This document shows positions 12,176-23,040 of a stretch of 25,649 nt of DNA, in pieces (positions within the stretch are counted from its first letter, which is position 1; each line of letters starts with the position of its first letter). Location: positions 8,916 to 34,564 of the forward strand of contig LWCA01000281.1 in NCBI GenBank assembly GCA_001642005.1, given 5' to 3'. The stretch is from Intoshia linei. Taxonomy: Eukaryota; Orthonectida; Rhopaluridae. Position numbers and translations under genes: made by a program. The notes under the pieces are model-generated. The model saw only the letters and a program-made list of their open reading frames with translations. It did no database searches and was not told where the DNA came from.

Positions 12176-12891
12176 CTACCCAATAGTATTGGTTCGTAGA
12201 TTCATATAGGTTTGGTGAACATAAGTGTTGAAGTGTTTCTTTTTATTTGAAGATGCAGGATTTCTTTCATATTCAGAAAAGCTAAATTTTAATTTTCCAA
12301 TCAACTCAAGAGGGTCAGTTTCTTTTTGTTTAATAATTTGCTAATAAAAGTAAGAATAAAAAATAACCTATCAAAAACTAACCATATTTTCAAAAACACC
12401 CTTATCTTTAATCGCTGCCAGAGTGTCGGCTGACACATTAGTGTTTGCCTAAAAATTGTAGATTGAAAAAATTGAAACAAAAACAATAACTGCTCAAACA
12501 CAAATCTAGATAATAGGAAAAAAAAATGATTAAACTATTCAATGAACCTAGTGACCTTAATTACGAATAATATTAAAAAAATTACTGAAATTAACTTTAA
12601 GGTGTCTAAATCACAATTCTCAACATTATCGTTTGTATCTTTGATTTGAAGTGAATTTATGCACGTAGAACTATTTGAAATATTCATACTTGGTTCAGGT
12701 AAGGATAAGTGTTTTTTCATGAATGACATGGACGATACATTAATCTGATTTGGATCAGAATTGGAGCATTTTTTAGTTTCTTCATGACTAATTTCAGAAA
12801 CATTGTCAGTAGATTGAGAATTTGTTGTGCTTTTTTCCACTTCCTGTTGGTTTAGTTTTTCGTAAAAACGTTGCATATTTCTTCTAGACAT
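12176..12891 (-). CDS. uncharacterised protein, three exons, complete
   Basis: Exons are 12891-12586, 12448-12383 and 12340-12176, joined by GT-AG introns of 137 and 42 nt, both phase 0, giving 178 residues. The ATG starts MSRRNMQRFYEKLNQQEVEK. The first exon is rich in Ser, Asn and Thr (residues 20-95) and looks disordered. The last 75 residues look better ordered: SADTLAAIKDKGVFENM at the end of exon 2, then KETDPLELIGKLKFSFSEYE and HFNTYVHQTYMNLRTN. No signal peptide or membrane helix is visible in the spliced product; the hydrophobic tail of the unspliced first exon is intron. I do not recognise the family. Three consistent exons, a clean start and a poly(A) signal support a real gene. 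Confidence 0.7.
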
Positions 12892-13524
12892 TTAAATTAA
12901 TTTTATTTTGATATATTAATCTACTAAATATTCATAATTGTATAGCTTATTAATTTTGAAAAAATGAAAATCATCAATTACAAGTTTAAACTATAGCCTT
13001 TATTACTACAAATATATCTGTCCAAATATTTATTTATCGTTCTCAGCGCATTTATCCAATAACTACACACATCGACCATACATATTTTTTAATTTTCAAT
13101 GTTAATTTACGTTCTACAGATTCTAAACAGTTTAAAGTGACACACTTTTAGTTTACTTGATTTAATCAAGAAAATGATTACATTTTTACGGCTTGTTGAT
13201 AATTAATTATTTTATTGGTTTTTTCATTTATAGCTTTTTTAATTAAATCATCGTTTTATTAACAATTGTTCAACAATCAATATTAATAGTAAATTATACA
13301 ATATCTTAATATCAAGTTTAGTCAGTTTTTTTCAGTTTTAGAAAAATGCAGCTGTTTTGTGTATTTTACTATTTTATATTTTAAAATTAAAATGTTTATC
13401 TTGGAAACGAAATTTATTTTAATCGAGTGATGTAGTGATTATATATGATGTAACTTACATGTTATAATTTTGTGCCTTAAATTTAGGATTGTAATGATAA
13501 TTATCAATCTTTTCAAATCCCTTT

Positions 13525-13682
13525 GTAATAATAAAGCTCCGGTATCTAGGGACACCGTTCACTTAATTATCAACCGATTGAAGTTTGTGGTACAAATGTG
13601 GATATAAATGTACTACGTGTAATATTAAATGTTTATTGAAATATTGTGTTTAATCAGACCGATAGCTTCGAATCATTACACC
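13525..13682 (-). repeat. dispersed repeat family B, copy 2
   Basis: An inverted counterpart of 391-552, about 13 kb apart. It runs from GTAATAATAAAGCTCCGGTA to CGATAGCTTCGAATCATTAC. The two copies could pair as a long inverted repeat, bracketing the three genes in between. Confidence 0.75.
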
Positions 13683-13770
13683 CTTAGACTTTAAGGGGGT
13701 AGATTAGGTTGACATAATTGTTATAAAAAAAGGTCAATAATTTTTATTTAATTGAAAAAAATGAAAATGG

Positions 13771-13908
13771 ACAGAAAAAATACGTACTATCAATTTTAGT
13801 TTATTTGATGATAAATGTAAAGCCAAAACTACTTATAATGACGAATAAAATTTTTCGGCTTAAAATTTATTCCAAATAAACTAAAAGTGATAGTACGTAT
13901 TTTTCTGG
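13771..13908. repeat. near-palindromic fold-back element
   Basis: The left arm ACAGAAAAAATACGTACTAT pairs with the right arm ATAGTACGTATTTTTCTGG. Pairing continues inward through AGTTTATTT/AAATAAACT and AAAGCC/CGGCTT, so almost the whole 138 bp folds into one hairpin. This is typical of a small MITE; no clear target duplication was found. Confidence 0.75.
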
Positions 13909-14279
13909 TAACTTTAATAAAGTACATTCGTAAAAGTTAATTTCAATAATTTTTGCTGTCATAGTTAAAATGTTTTATTTTTTATATTTTTGAATTAAAA
14001 TTAAAAATTTAAATTTAAATTTAAATATTCGTCCTACAATTTCAAAAAAAAATTGTCGTTGATCGTATACATATTTGAAATACAGAAATATTAGTTTCAA
14101 TCTCATCAATTGAATCCTTCTGTTTTTTTATCATTTCTACGCAATATATTATTGTCAAAAATGTCAATTTAGAATCAATTTAAGTATATCTTGGTTATTA
14201 TAATTTTAAGATAAAAACATTATATTGATTTTTTTCAATGTTGGTAATATATTCGATGCAAACGGTATACAGTGTATAC

Positions 14280-14639
14280 CAGGGGTTCTCAAACTTATTT
14301 TGCCTACCGCCCCCTTTTTAGCAATATATTTTCTCAACGCCTTCTAAAAAATTTTTCGACTACTTTGTATATACATATTTAAAAATTTACTCATTATTCA
14401 ATATTTAATAATTAAAAAATTGTGTTAATTATTAAAAAAATATATTAATTACTGTCACTTTTTATATCAGTGGATCCCAAACTTGCTATAAATATATCCC
14501 CTTACAACCAAAAAATTCATCAACGCTCCACTCTATCCATCTAAAATCGTTTTTTGTGTATACAGTGTTTTTATAATCGCACATCTAACTGAATTAATCG
14601 CCCCCTGGGGGGCGATATCGCCTAGTTTGGGAACCCCTG
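14280..14639. mobile_element. 360-bp non-autonomous hAT element with 8-bp target duplication
   Basis: The left end CAGGGGTTCTCAAACT and right end AGTTTGGGAACCCCTG are inverted with one mismatch in the core. The flanks are GTGTATAC (14272-14279) and ATGTATAC (14640-14647), 7 of 8 identical. Internal 'accgcccccttt' and 'tcgccccctggggggcga' are typical subterminal sequence. A second hAT-like start, CAGTGGATCCCAAACTT at 14468, lies inside. Confidence 0.88.
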
Positions 14640-17590
14640 ATGTATACCATTGGAACATTGGTTAATCTTTATTATTGTAGACTATATTTTTTTTAAAATT
14701 CTTATCTTCATTATCTTGTTCAGTTTGGATATTAGCGATTTGAATCATTTTGTTTACTAATATTTTTACTAATAATTTAAAATACTAAAATCTGAAATAA
14801 TTCTATTTTTTATGATCCTATGAATGTATTGTTTATAATGAAATCATATTTAATAAAAATTGCTTAGTAAGTATAAAGAAAACAAATAGTGAAATTTAAA
14901 ATATCTAAATTTTTCCGTGTAGAATCTACACTGTAGATTATGATGGATATTTTTTTGATTAAAGGAAACGGCATTAAATGTATTCCGTTTAAAAAAATAA
15001 TGATAATTGAAATATTAAAAATACTCTATATTAAATCTATACTTTTTAAATTAAATATATTTTTTATATCATTGCGCCACTTTTTTGTATATCACAGGTA
15101 ATATCATGGAAATTTTTTAAAATAAATTTACATATCATATTGTTTGGGCGGAATTTAATTAACAGCTAATTTTTTATCATTACAATGATAACAAATCAAA
15201 ATTAATGACGAAAATTGGTGGCAACGTTGATAATCGCAGCGATATGATATTTTAGGTAACTTTTACAATTAAAGTTTAAAGATCATATATAAAATATCGC
15301 AAAACATTGAATCATAATATGAGTTTTTATTCTCTTATTTCATTCATTTTCTGGAGCAACATTTATTTGAGCGTTGTATTGTTGGAGCGATTGCTCTAAG
15401 AGCAACATAATCATCGATTTTACTAATTGATCATATCATTGATTTTTTCACGAAATTTTAGTGGGTTCTTGATATATACTTTATTATTACAGTCAATTCT
15501 GTTCAATATGAACACACTAGAATATGAACTCAGTTCAGTATGAACACGACAATTTTGTTTGAACAAACATTGATTGGACCAGCCATTCTCAACGTGGTCC
15601 ATGAGAATTATATACATTTATTACATATTATAGACATTTTCAGTAACAAAGTCGTTTTTAAAACATAAAGACTCAGAAATACTAATATAAAATTTGAAAA
15701 TCAAGTAAAAGTAAAGTCTTTGCTATTAAATTAAATTACTTACAAGTGTAAAATTTTATTGGGAAACCTCCATTGTTCTATTTTAGGAGTAGCGTTTTTA
15801 TTTAATTATTTTATTAAAATGTATGATTAAGCCAAGTTTCTAGTCATAAAAATAGCTTTAAATTTCAAATTGAAAATGGGACAAAATCTCAGTCAATATT
15901 CATGATTCTATGAAACATCAACCAAGGGATATAAAATGTTAATTCTTCACAGGGAAGATAGATAATATAGACTTTTTATTGATCTGATAAAATATGTAGT
16001 AAACAATTTACTTACAAGAATTTACTGTAAACAATACCTGAAAAACATGTTCTATTTTGGGAACATTGACGGGTTAAAGGTTAATATTAATAGTTCATCA
16101 AGTTTATCATCTCGCAAAAATAGAGTATTCCATGTCTTTTGACCATCATTCGTTTCTCCCATATGTAATGATTCATTAAAATATGTCATTATTATTAATT
16201 TTTTTGGGGGTCCACAGCGAAAAAGAGTTGAGAATGGAAGTATATTATACTATAATGTATGAATACATATTATCATATTACATATCATACTATGTATACT
16301 ATACACTACATCTTAATCTCATGCAAAATATTACCAACAAAAACGATAAAAAAATCTTAAAGTTTACTGAATTGGGTTATAGTATTAAAAATATTGCAAA
16401 CCTCGATAAATTGCCTAAAACTCATTAATATATTTAAACTCTAAATTTTAGAGAATACTGCTATACACGTGTAAATACAAATAAAATGTACCTTTTATTT
16501 GTATCGTGGTATTGGTGTAGAAAATTAAAATATGTATAAAACTTGATTCAAAATTAAAATAAAAATATAATTTTGTCCATCGCTTTCGAAAGAAATTCTT
16601 TTTTATTTATTGTAGTTTCATTTAAATTTCATGTACATATTTAGTGACGTTAAAATATTTAAGTTAGTCATATATTTAAAACTGATTACTCAATTTTGTC
16701 ACTAGTCATACAATGCTAACAATTCTTGCTCTAGTTATTATTATTGCAAGTATAAATTATTTCTTGACACATATATTTATACTATATTCTATGCATATCA
16801 GTGATCTAATTGTGTTGATTCAATTTGGTTACGACATTTTAAATAGTTACGCTTGTCACATGTATATTTACTATTTAATACAATTGTAATTGCATTTTAA
16901 TGTATACATCGTACTCATTATGTTGATACGTAGGTGGTACGTATTTTAATATATATAATAAAGACATCATTAGTAATTGTGTATGCAATTTGTTTTACCG
17001 TAATTGTATTTTAATGTTTGTATAATTACGTTCAATAACTTAATGTTTTGTCGGGTTATTAAACTTTAATAATTAGAATGTTTTGATTAATTAGTGTTGG
17101 CTACTTGAATTGTATTGTAAAATTAGTTGTTAAAGTTTACTATTAGATTTGATTCATTTTATTATTGATAAGTAACGTTAATGTATTCAGTAACATGTAA
17201 TTTAGTTTGTATTATTGTAATCTCTTATTATTGCAATCTCAAATAAATTTGAAATATCGATTTTAAAATAGCAGTTATAAATTGAATATACAAAGTGTAT
17301 AATAATATTGGGGTTATCATTATTAATTTGTTGGTTAAAATTATATATAAAAATTTATTATACAGTGGTCCACGATAAAATAAAATTATAAAAACCTATT
17401 TTGTCATTTTCAATGTGATAATTGTAATAATAATATGCATTGAATAAAATTTAAATAATAAAAAATCCAGAATTCGAGAAATTAAATCATTAATAAAATA
17501 AAAGAAAATTGAGCTATAAACAAATTTAAAAAAAATATACTGTATAACTAAACATGGAGAAAAATATAATAAAGTGGGTACCACGTTTAA
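14640..17590. other. 2.9 kb intergenic, no gene seen
   Basis: AT-rich sequence with no convincing exon. Small structures only: a TTCARTATGAACAC-type motif repeated about three times at 15499-15550, a perfect 7-bp-stem palindrome TTGCTCTAAGAGCAA near 15391, and facing CCATTCTCAAC ends at 15583 and 16236 that resemble hAT termini but lack a matching duplication. A weak 81-codon frame at 16183 is low-complexity Tyr/Leu-rich sequence and is not called. Confidence 0.5.
17379..17424 (-). repeat. dispersed repeat family F, copy 2
   Basis: Reverse-orientation copy of 628-672. It is preceded at 17366 by CAGTGGTCCACGATAAAA, which looks like a hAT-type end; no partner end was identified. Confidence 0.55.
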
Positions 17591-17657
17591 AAACTCAAAC
17601 GCCAATTTCCGTTAAGATAAAGTTCAGTTTTAATTTCTCCATCATATTTTTAAGTGA

Positions 17658-17788
17658 TATTTAAAATGACAAACGCAACTCGAATAGATAACGTTAAATG
17701 TTTTTGATTGCGAATTAGCTTTTCTATTTTAAAAATACACCCTTTTAGTGCTAATTTCCCTTGATTCTTTGATGGATGTGACACCCTA
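17658..17788 (+). repeat. dispersed repeat family E, copy 1
   Basis: Aligns with 23517-23646. Both contain a TTTAAAATG start, a CGAATAGATA/CGAGTAGATA block, and end with TTGATTCTTTGATGG-TGTGACACCCTA. Class unknown. Confidence 0.65.
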
Positions 17789-17790
17789 AT

Positions 17791-17825
17791 GTAGTCACTG
17801 ACTACAACTGACTAGTAGTCAGTTG
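17791..17825. repeat. two adjacent perfect short palindromes
   Basis: GTAGTCA-C-TGACTAC is followed directly, sharing one base, by CAACTGACTA-G-TAGTCAGTTG. The result is four alternating copies of TAGTCA/TGACTA in 35 bp. This could be a protein-binding array or the end of a mobile element; it lies immediately after repeat E copy 1. Confidence 0.55.
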
Positions 17826-18006
17826 GTGGATATTTTAGGCTGATTATTAGCCAAATCTCTAGTTAAGATAACAACAAATAAAAACAATACAAGTATAGTT
17901 ATTATACTAAAAATAATATAAATCCCAGAAAAAATTAAATTGTAAACACTTGTATCTTCTTCTAATTTTTTTTAGCATCCTTACTTATATAAAGTAAATT
18001 TGTTAA

Positions 18007-18707
18007 CCCTTTCACTGTCTGATACTATTTTATTACTGATTTTATGATGTATCACTACACTTCTGGAATTTATGTTTTAATTTAAACTTGTATTATTTTT
18101 AAGTTACCTATGTGGAAATGTATGATAATAAAAGAATAAAGTTTCTCAAAATTATACTGTGTATATTAGGGGTGTGATTTTTTTCACTTTTTTGCGAAAA
18201 TACAAAAGTGCCACCCCATACGTGGAAGATGGGGTTGAATGATACACAATTATCAAAAAATTATATAAAAAGGATTAAAAAAAACCCTGGGGCAAAGCAC
18301 TTCAAAATATGAATAATGAGCAAAATTTAATTTATTTTGTATAGTAAATTTCATAATAATAATTGTTTCCATAACAATTAATTTTCAATTTATATTTTTT
18401 TATATTTATGCAATTTTCTCATTGGAATTGGTTTTTTTATCAATTCGGCGTTCATAATTCGCTAGACGATAATTTTGCGCATCTTTATAACTATTTGTAT
18501 AAAATTTTTATATATTAGTTACTGTGAGCGATATATTGTTCAAAACTTTAGAGGCGATGCCCCAGGGTTTTTTTTAACGTTGAGAGGTAAGATTGGGTGC
18601 AAATTTAATATTTTTTAAATGTTTATATGGTGGAAGGGTGCACTTTTGATATAAAAATTCGTTCACACCCCTGATGTATATCATAGAATACACAGACAGT
18701 GAAAGGG
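18007..18707. mobile_element. piggyBac-like non-autonomous element flanked by TTAA
   Basis: Perfect inverted termini CCCTTTCACTGTCTG and CAGACAGTGAAAGGG are each flanked by TTAA (18003-18006 and 18708-18711), the piggyBac target site. The element's own sequence totals about 190 bp because a hAT-like element (18167-18673) occupies its middle. No transposase gene is present. Confidence 0.8.
18167..18673. mobile_element. 507-bp hAT-like MITE nested in the TTAA element
   Basis: Ends TAGGGGTGTGA and TCACACCCCTG are inverted, with flanks GTGTATAT (18159-18166) and ATGTATAT (18674-18681), 7 of 8 identical. Inner inverted pieces AAAAAAACCCTGGGGCAAAG (from 18278) and GATGCCCCAGGGTTTTTTTT (ending near 18576) form a second long-range pair, so the element can fold on itself. 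No ORF. Confidence 0.75.
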
Positions 18708-18711
18708 TTAA

Positions 18712-19440
18712 AAATGTATGTCTGTTTATTTGTTCTAGTTTATTAAGTAAGTAAGGGAGTCGAGTTTTACAAATTCTATCTTCTTATAACAGTTTTTCCA
18801 GAGTGACGTTTTATCACAAATCTAAATTTGAGAAATTGAGTCCTTCAAGGTTAAAAACCCCAATTGTCCTTTGTGTTTAAATTCAAACCAGTCCTAGAAT
18901 TATAAAAATTACACATTCTAATAAATAGTTTTAAATTCATCAATATTATGATAATTTGTAATTTAAAAATCTTACATCTTCTTGGCCAAAACCACAAATT
19001 ACTCTTTTTTGTCATAATTAAGAAAGTCTTATAATTTTATACAAACATAATTTCTGGAATGGTTTTTAAATTCATAAGCATTATCATAAAGGGTAACCTC
19101 AACAAGGTAATTTTTACGGTCAAAAACTTTGATTACCCTTTTTTTTAAAATTTAAAAATATAAACAACCCTAGAATTTAAAAAAAATTACGGATGATACA
19201 GTTATAACCAGTTAAACACACCAAAAAAAAATTTCATCTGATTAAGTAACGCCTTCATGGTCAAAAAAGCACTTTAGTATTCATTTTTTTATTATACTAT
19301 TCTATTAATACAAAAAAATTGAAATAATTAACGGTTGGACAATTAAAAAAAAAATTATTCTAATACTGCTTATTCCAGTTGATATAAATATAAAAATGTA
19401 ACCCTAACAATAAACGCATTCGCAGTGAAAAATAATTTTT
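18712..19440 (+). repeat. dispersed repeat family D, long copy
   Basis: Aligns with 9215-9850 from ATGTATGTCTG to CATTCGCAGTGAAAAATAAT. It holds two or three internal modules with ATTATGATAATTTGTAATTT or CATTATCATAAAGG and a 'cctagaattta' segment. It starts directly beside the right TTAA of the piggyBac-like element. Confidence 0.6.
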
Positions 19441-19445
19441 TGAAC

Positions 19446-20044
19446 TGAAAACTTTAGAGGGAAATTGAAAATTCCATATGGTAAGTTTGTTAAAAAATGT
19501 TCATACTATATTTTTATATCCTTTTTATACAATCAAAATTAAGACATATTTACCATTTTTCATAAATGCATAGTAAAGATATTTTTATTTTGAATTGAAT
19601 TTTTGATGAATTTTGAACAACATATTATATCTAGTTGTAATTTACTGGAAAAGGAAGTTTCATTTTGTCAGTGGATATTAACTAATTTGTAATATTAATA
19701 ATACATATTTATAATATGTCAGTGCTTCTCAAATACATATAAATATGTGCGCACTGTGCACTTTTAATAAATGCTTTATGGGTGAATTTTGTAGATTTAA
19801 AATTTACTTAAAATTTTATTTTTTTTTATATTATAATAATAAATTATTAAACCATTATTTTTTTGGTGAAATACACGAAATTTTGTAAAATTGGCCACAT
19901 TTTATCAAAAGGAGCAATTAAATAAAGAAATGATTGTGAAGCAGTCAAATCTAATTATTTAGAGTCAGATTTAACTTTCCAGAGTGTTGAAATAGTATAA
20001 AAAGTGTTTATTAAACACTATCAGTTTGAGACTAGGATGAATAT
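19446..20044. other. intergenic, no gene or clear structure seen
   Basis: AT-rich sequence of about 600 bp. I found no exon-like frame, inverted termini or match to the other repeat families. Confidence 0.4.
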
Positions 20045-20430
20045 TTAAATTTTAGGTTTAATAATTTTTTTTATTTTTCAAAATAATGAGTAATTTGTGG
20101 TTTTCGCCGCGAAAATACACGTTTTGTAGTTGAAATTTATGATAATGCTCATAATTTTAAAATCTGTATCATAATTTATGATTTTTTAAATTTTAAGATT
20201 CTCTTTACATTTTTAAAAAAGAGTAACTTTGGGTTTTGACCGTGAAGGTGCAATTTTACTGTTTGAAATATATCTTGCTTTCTGAACCGGAGACATACAT
20301 ACACGTATGACTTGTAATTTGTGTTTTTGAAATGTCTGGCATTGTTAGATTTCTCTATAAATGCTTACAGACAGACAGATAAACATACACAATGTGTATA
20401 TCAATATTATATATATATATATAAGTAAGA
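20045..20430 (-). repeat. dispersed repeat family D, copy ending in microsatellites
   Basis: Modules such as GAAATTTATGATAATGCTC and AAAAGAGTAACTTTGGGTT match the 8400-8830 copy. The right end carries ACAGACAGACAGATAAACAT and a TA dinucleotide run around 20405-20422. Copies in the opposite orientation begin with the complement, ATGTCTGTCTG. Confidence 0.5.
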
Positions 20431-21042
20431 ATCTTTACCAAGGATAACAAATACTTGAATAAATAATATTTTAAATAGAGAAGAACAATATGAAAATTAT
20501 TCAAAAATCAAAAATTGTGATTCATCAGGTTCATTTACAAATTATCTTATTCATATGGTTCCGGAACGCAGATATGAACCTACTCGGCTCGAGGCAACCT
20601 AAAAAATGTTCACAAACAATGCGTAGTGTCATATACCCCTAACCGTATCTCCAATGCTCTTGGATTTATATTTTAAGGTTAACAAATATTTATCAGACAG
20701 TAGTTATCATTTTCAAGAATATAATTTTTGAATGCTTAATTTGGAAAAATGAGGCCCCAATTTTACAAAATTTCGACGAGGTCGCGTGGATGTGTCTTGG
20801 TACGTATTGTTTATTTGGAAAAATTATGAATATCTTTGGTGGTCAAACGTCATTAAATCACTTAAAAAGCCGACGCTACCCTGGTACCTTTATTTAAACC
20901 TATTAGCAAAGTTTTACTGAAAATTTTTGCAAATTCCTCGTTTGGATGACCAAATTTGATGGATATAATCAATACCATTTACTTTTTAATAAATGAATTA
21001 TGATTTATAATATAAATACATTATTAATTACACTTTATTTAG
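20431..21042. other. region upstream of the 21-kb gene, no exon recognised
   Basis: The 5' part of the 21-kb gene should lie here or further left. A less AT-rich stretch near 20560-20660 was examined and gives no sustained open frame joined by plausible splice sites. Confidence 0.35.
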
Positions 21043-23035
21043 ATTCTGAAGAAGATTTAAACAATAAAATTGATAAACTGTGTAAGGTCGATGAAATTTT
21101 ACGTACATCAATGCATACTAAAATTGTAAATTTTTAAAACATTTTTCGAAGGGTAAAATTTTTTATGGTAAAAGGGTTTGCAACGTTATATATTATTAAT
21201 ATTAATATGAAAAAATGAGCATTTTAATAATTTTTATAACACGAAATCTAAAAATTTGGTTTGATGTGATCCTTTAAACCAGCCCTACCATGATTATGTG
21301 GAAAAATTGACCTAATATTATTTTATATGATGAATTTTAAAAATCTAATTCATAATGTAGAAAATAAACAAAAATGTACCAAAAGTAGTAAAAAAGAATA
21401 TAAACGTTGATATTCAGAAAGTAGGCGCAAATGAAAACAAAATAAATTATTTCAAATTATTGTCAAAAGCGAAAATACATTCTAAGAATAAAAAAAGTGT
21501 CAACAATGTGAAATATTATAAAACAACAGATATGAATGATGTTTTAAAAAGAATTGTAAATTTAAAATTGAATATTAATGATAATAAGGATAAATGGAGT
21601 AGATTTGATAATGCCATCAATTCCCGTTCAATTAATTATGTATTAGTAAAGCATAAAAATGAAACAAAAAAATGTAGTGGGATTCAAAAATTCACTAATG
21701 AATGGCATTGCTGTGTTTTAAGAAATTACATTAACATGTGCCGTAAAATGGTTAATGAAGAAAGGTAATTTTATACTCATTGTATAATGTCTATACCATT
21801 TCACTATCAATATGATAATAATTACAACCAATATGATAATAGCTAAATTTAAAATGGAATAACGATTGTCAATGTAGTAACAATTAAAAGCGATGTGATA
21901 GCAAGTACTTTAAATGTGATAATGGGGGTTTATTCGAAAAATCTTACATAAATGTAAACAGAAACTTCGTTACAACTAATTAAAATTATAACCAGTATTA
22001 TATGGGCCAAAATTTCTATATTTTACGTCAGTATTGAGTATTGTTTTCATGATTCCAATAAATTCGTGAAATTTCCCAGACCAACAAAAATATTGTAACC
22101 CACGATTAAGAAACACTGATTACGGCATAATATAAACCAGTGTTTCCCAACTCATTTTGCATTATCGCCCATTTTATTAAATATATTATTTTTATCACCC
22201 AGTAAAAATAAAATTTTAATTTCAAAATTTAACGTTATATATTGTATGCACGAATAAATACATTTATTTTTTTTGGAACTGAATCAATTTTTCACCAACA
22301 GTATGATCTTTGCTGGTCTTGCGATGAGATGAGACATGCGATAAGATGCCATTAATCCATTTTTATTTTTTATATGCTGGTTTTTAAATAATGTATTTTT
22401 AAAATATAACGGTTCTGAAATTTTTGATAGACGTTTTTAAAAAATGTATCTGGCTTATTCACATTATTTGGATATTGTGATTTAAGGTGATATAATAGGC
22501 AGGATGGTTTCATAGCTTCGTTTTACAATGTCTTATGACACAACGAACAGAACGGTAATTGTTTCGAAACACTAGATTCGTTAAAACCAAATTTTAAATA
22601 ATCGGTAGAATATCCACGAACATATTTTTTGGAAGCAGGCATAACTAAATTTTATTAAAATATAAAAGACAACATACTTACTACACAGATAATTGGTGTT
22701 AGATAACTTATATTGTCGAACTTTTAATAAATTCAATCTTAATTATTAATCGTTCAATTTAATTCAATTTTTTTTTATTTGATAAAATTAAATATTTAAT
22801 TTGTTGAAAAAAATTAAAAATATATATTTTCGCATCGCCCAGTAAAAAAGTCAAATCGCCCACTAGTGGGCCATATCACCCAGGTTGGGAAACACTGATA
22901 TAAACTATAGTATTGATGATATACATATTGTTATAAATTATTTGGTTTTTTAGGTATGATTCTGAAGTTTTGAAAAATATTTTCACATTTTTGAAAAAAG
23001 ACGAATCCAAAGGATTAATTTTTGTAAATGTTTAA
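21043..23035 (+). CDS. uncharacterised protein, 3' exons (5' partial)
   Basis: Three exons are proposed: 21043-21125 (SEEDLNNKIDKLCKVDEILR), 21361-21764 and 22954-23035. The second starts KINKNVPKVVKKNINVD, is Lys/Asn-rich, and ends with CSGIQKFTNEWHCC and NYINMCRKMVNEE. The last gives YDSEVLKNIFTFLKKDES and a stop at 23033-23035. The junction 21764/22954 is well supported: donor GTAATT, acceptor TTTTTTAG, phase 2, and helix-like sequence on both sides. The first junction is less certain because another donor (GTAAGG) lies inside exon 1. About 190 residues are seen. The lysine-rich first part and Cys/His/Trp-containing second part suggest a nuclear or RNA-associated protein, but I recognise no family. 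AATAAA at 23035-23040 overlaps the stop codon. Confidence 0.6.
22138..22897 (-). mobile_element. 760-bp hAT element with perfect 8-bp target duplication
   Basis: Ends CAGTGTTTCCCAACTC and GGTTGGGAAACACTG are flanked by ATATAAAC on both sides (22130-22137 and 22898-22905). Subterminal 'tatcgcccat' and 'atcgcccactagtgggcc' are typical. It carries a broken BED-finger transposase start. It sits in the last intron of the 21-kb gene. Just left, GTTTCTTAATCGTGGG (complement, about 22098-22113) looks like a solo end of another hAT copy. Confidence 0.92.
22280..22642 (-). pseudogene. remnant of a hAT transposase N-terminus (BED zinc finger, ZBED5-like)
   Basis: Reading from an ATG at 22642, the frame gives KKYVRGYSTDYLKFGF, then PFCSLCHKTL, a stop, and NEAMKPSCLLYHLKSQYP. 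This is the pattern of ZBED5/FAM200-type hAT transposases, where a Cys-x2-Cys pair and NEAMKPSKLKRHL form a BED-type finger. Further on, in another frame, ASYRMSHLIARPAK matches the following conserved segment. Stops and a frameshift show it is dead, and the catalytic core is missing. Confidence 0.75.
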
Positions 23036-23040
23036 ATAAA
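23035..23040 (+). terminator. polyadenylation signal overlapping the stop of the 21-kb gene
   Basis: AATAAA shares its first base with the last base of the TAA stop. No other strong hexamer was noted in the next 50 nt. Confidence 0.4.

Noticed and set aside
15423-15617. 64-codon minus-strand frame
   Set aside because: Overlaps a short repeated TTCARTATGAACAC motif and a hAT-like end; no protein similarity seen.
15583-16236. Possible hAT element with CCATTCTCAAC inverted ends
   Set aside because: The 10-bp ends and nearby 'ggtcc/ggacc' are suggestive, but the flanking 8-mers do not match, so boundaries cannot be supported.
16183-16428. 81-codon plus-strand frame
   Set aside because: Low-complexity Tyr/Leu/Ile sequence over ATACTAT-like DNA, with no splice context or family match.
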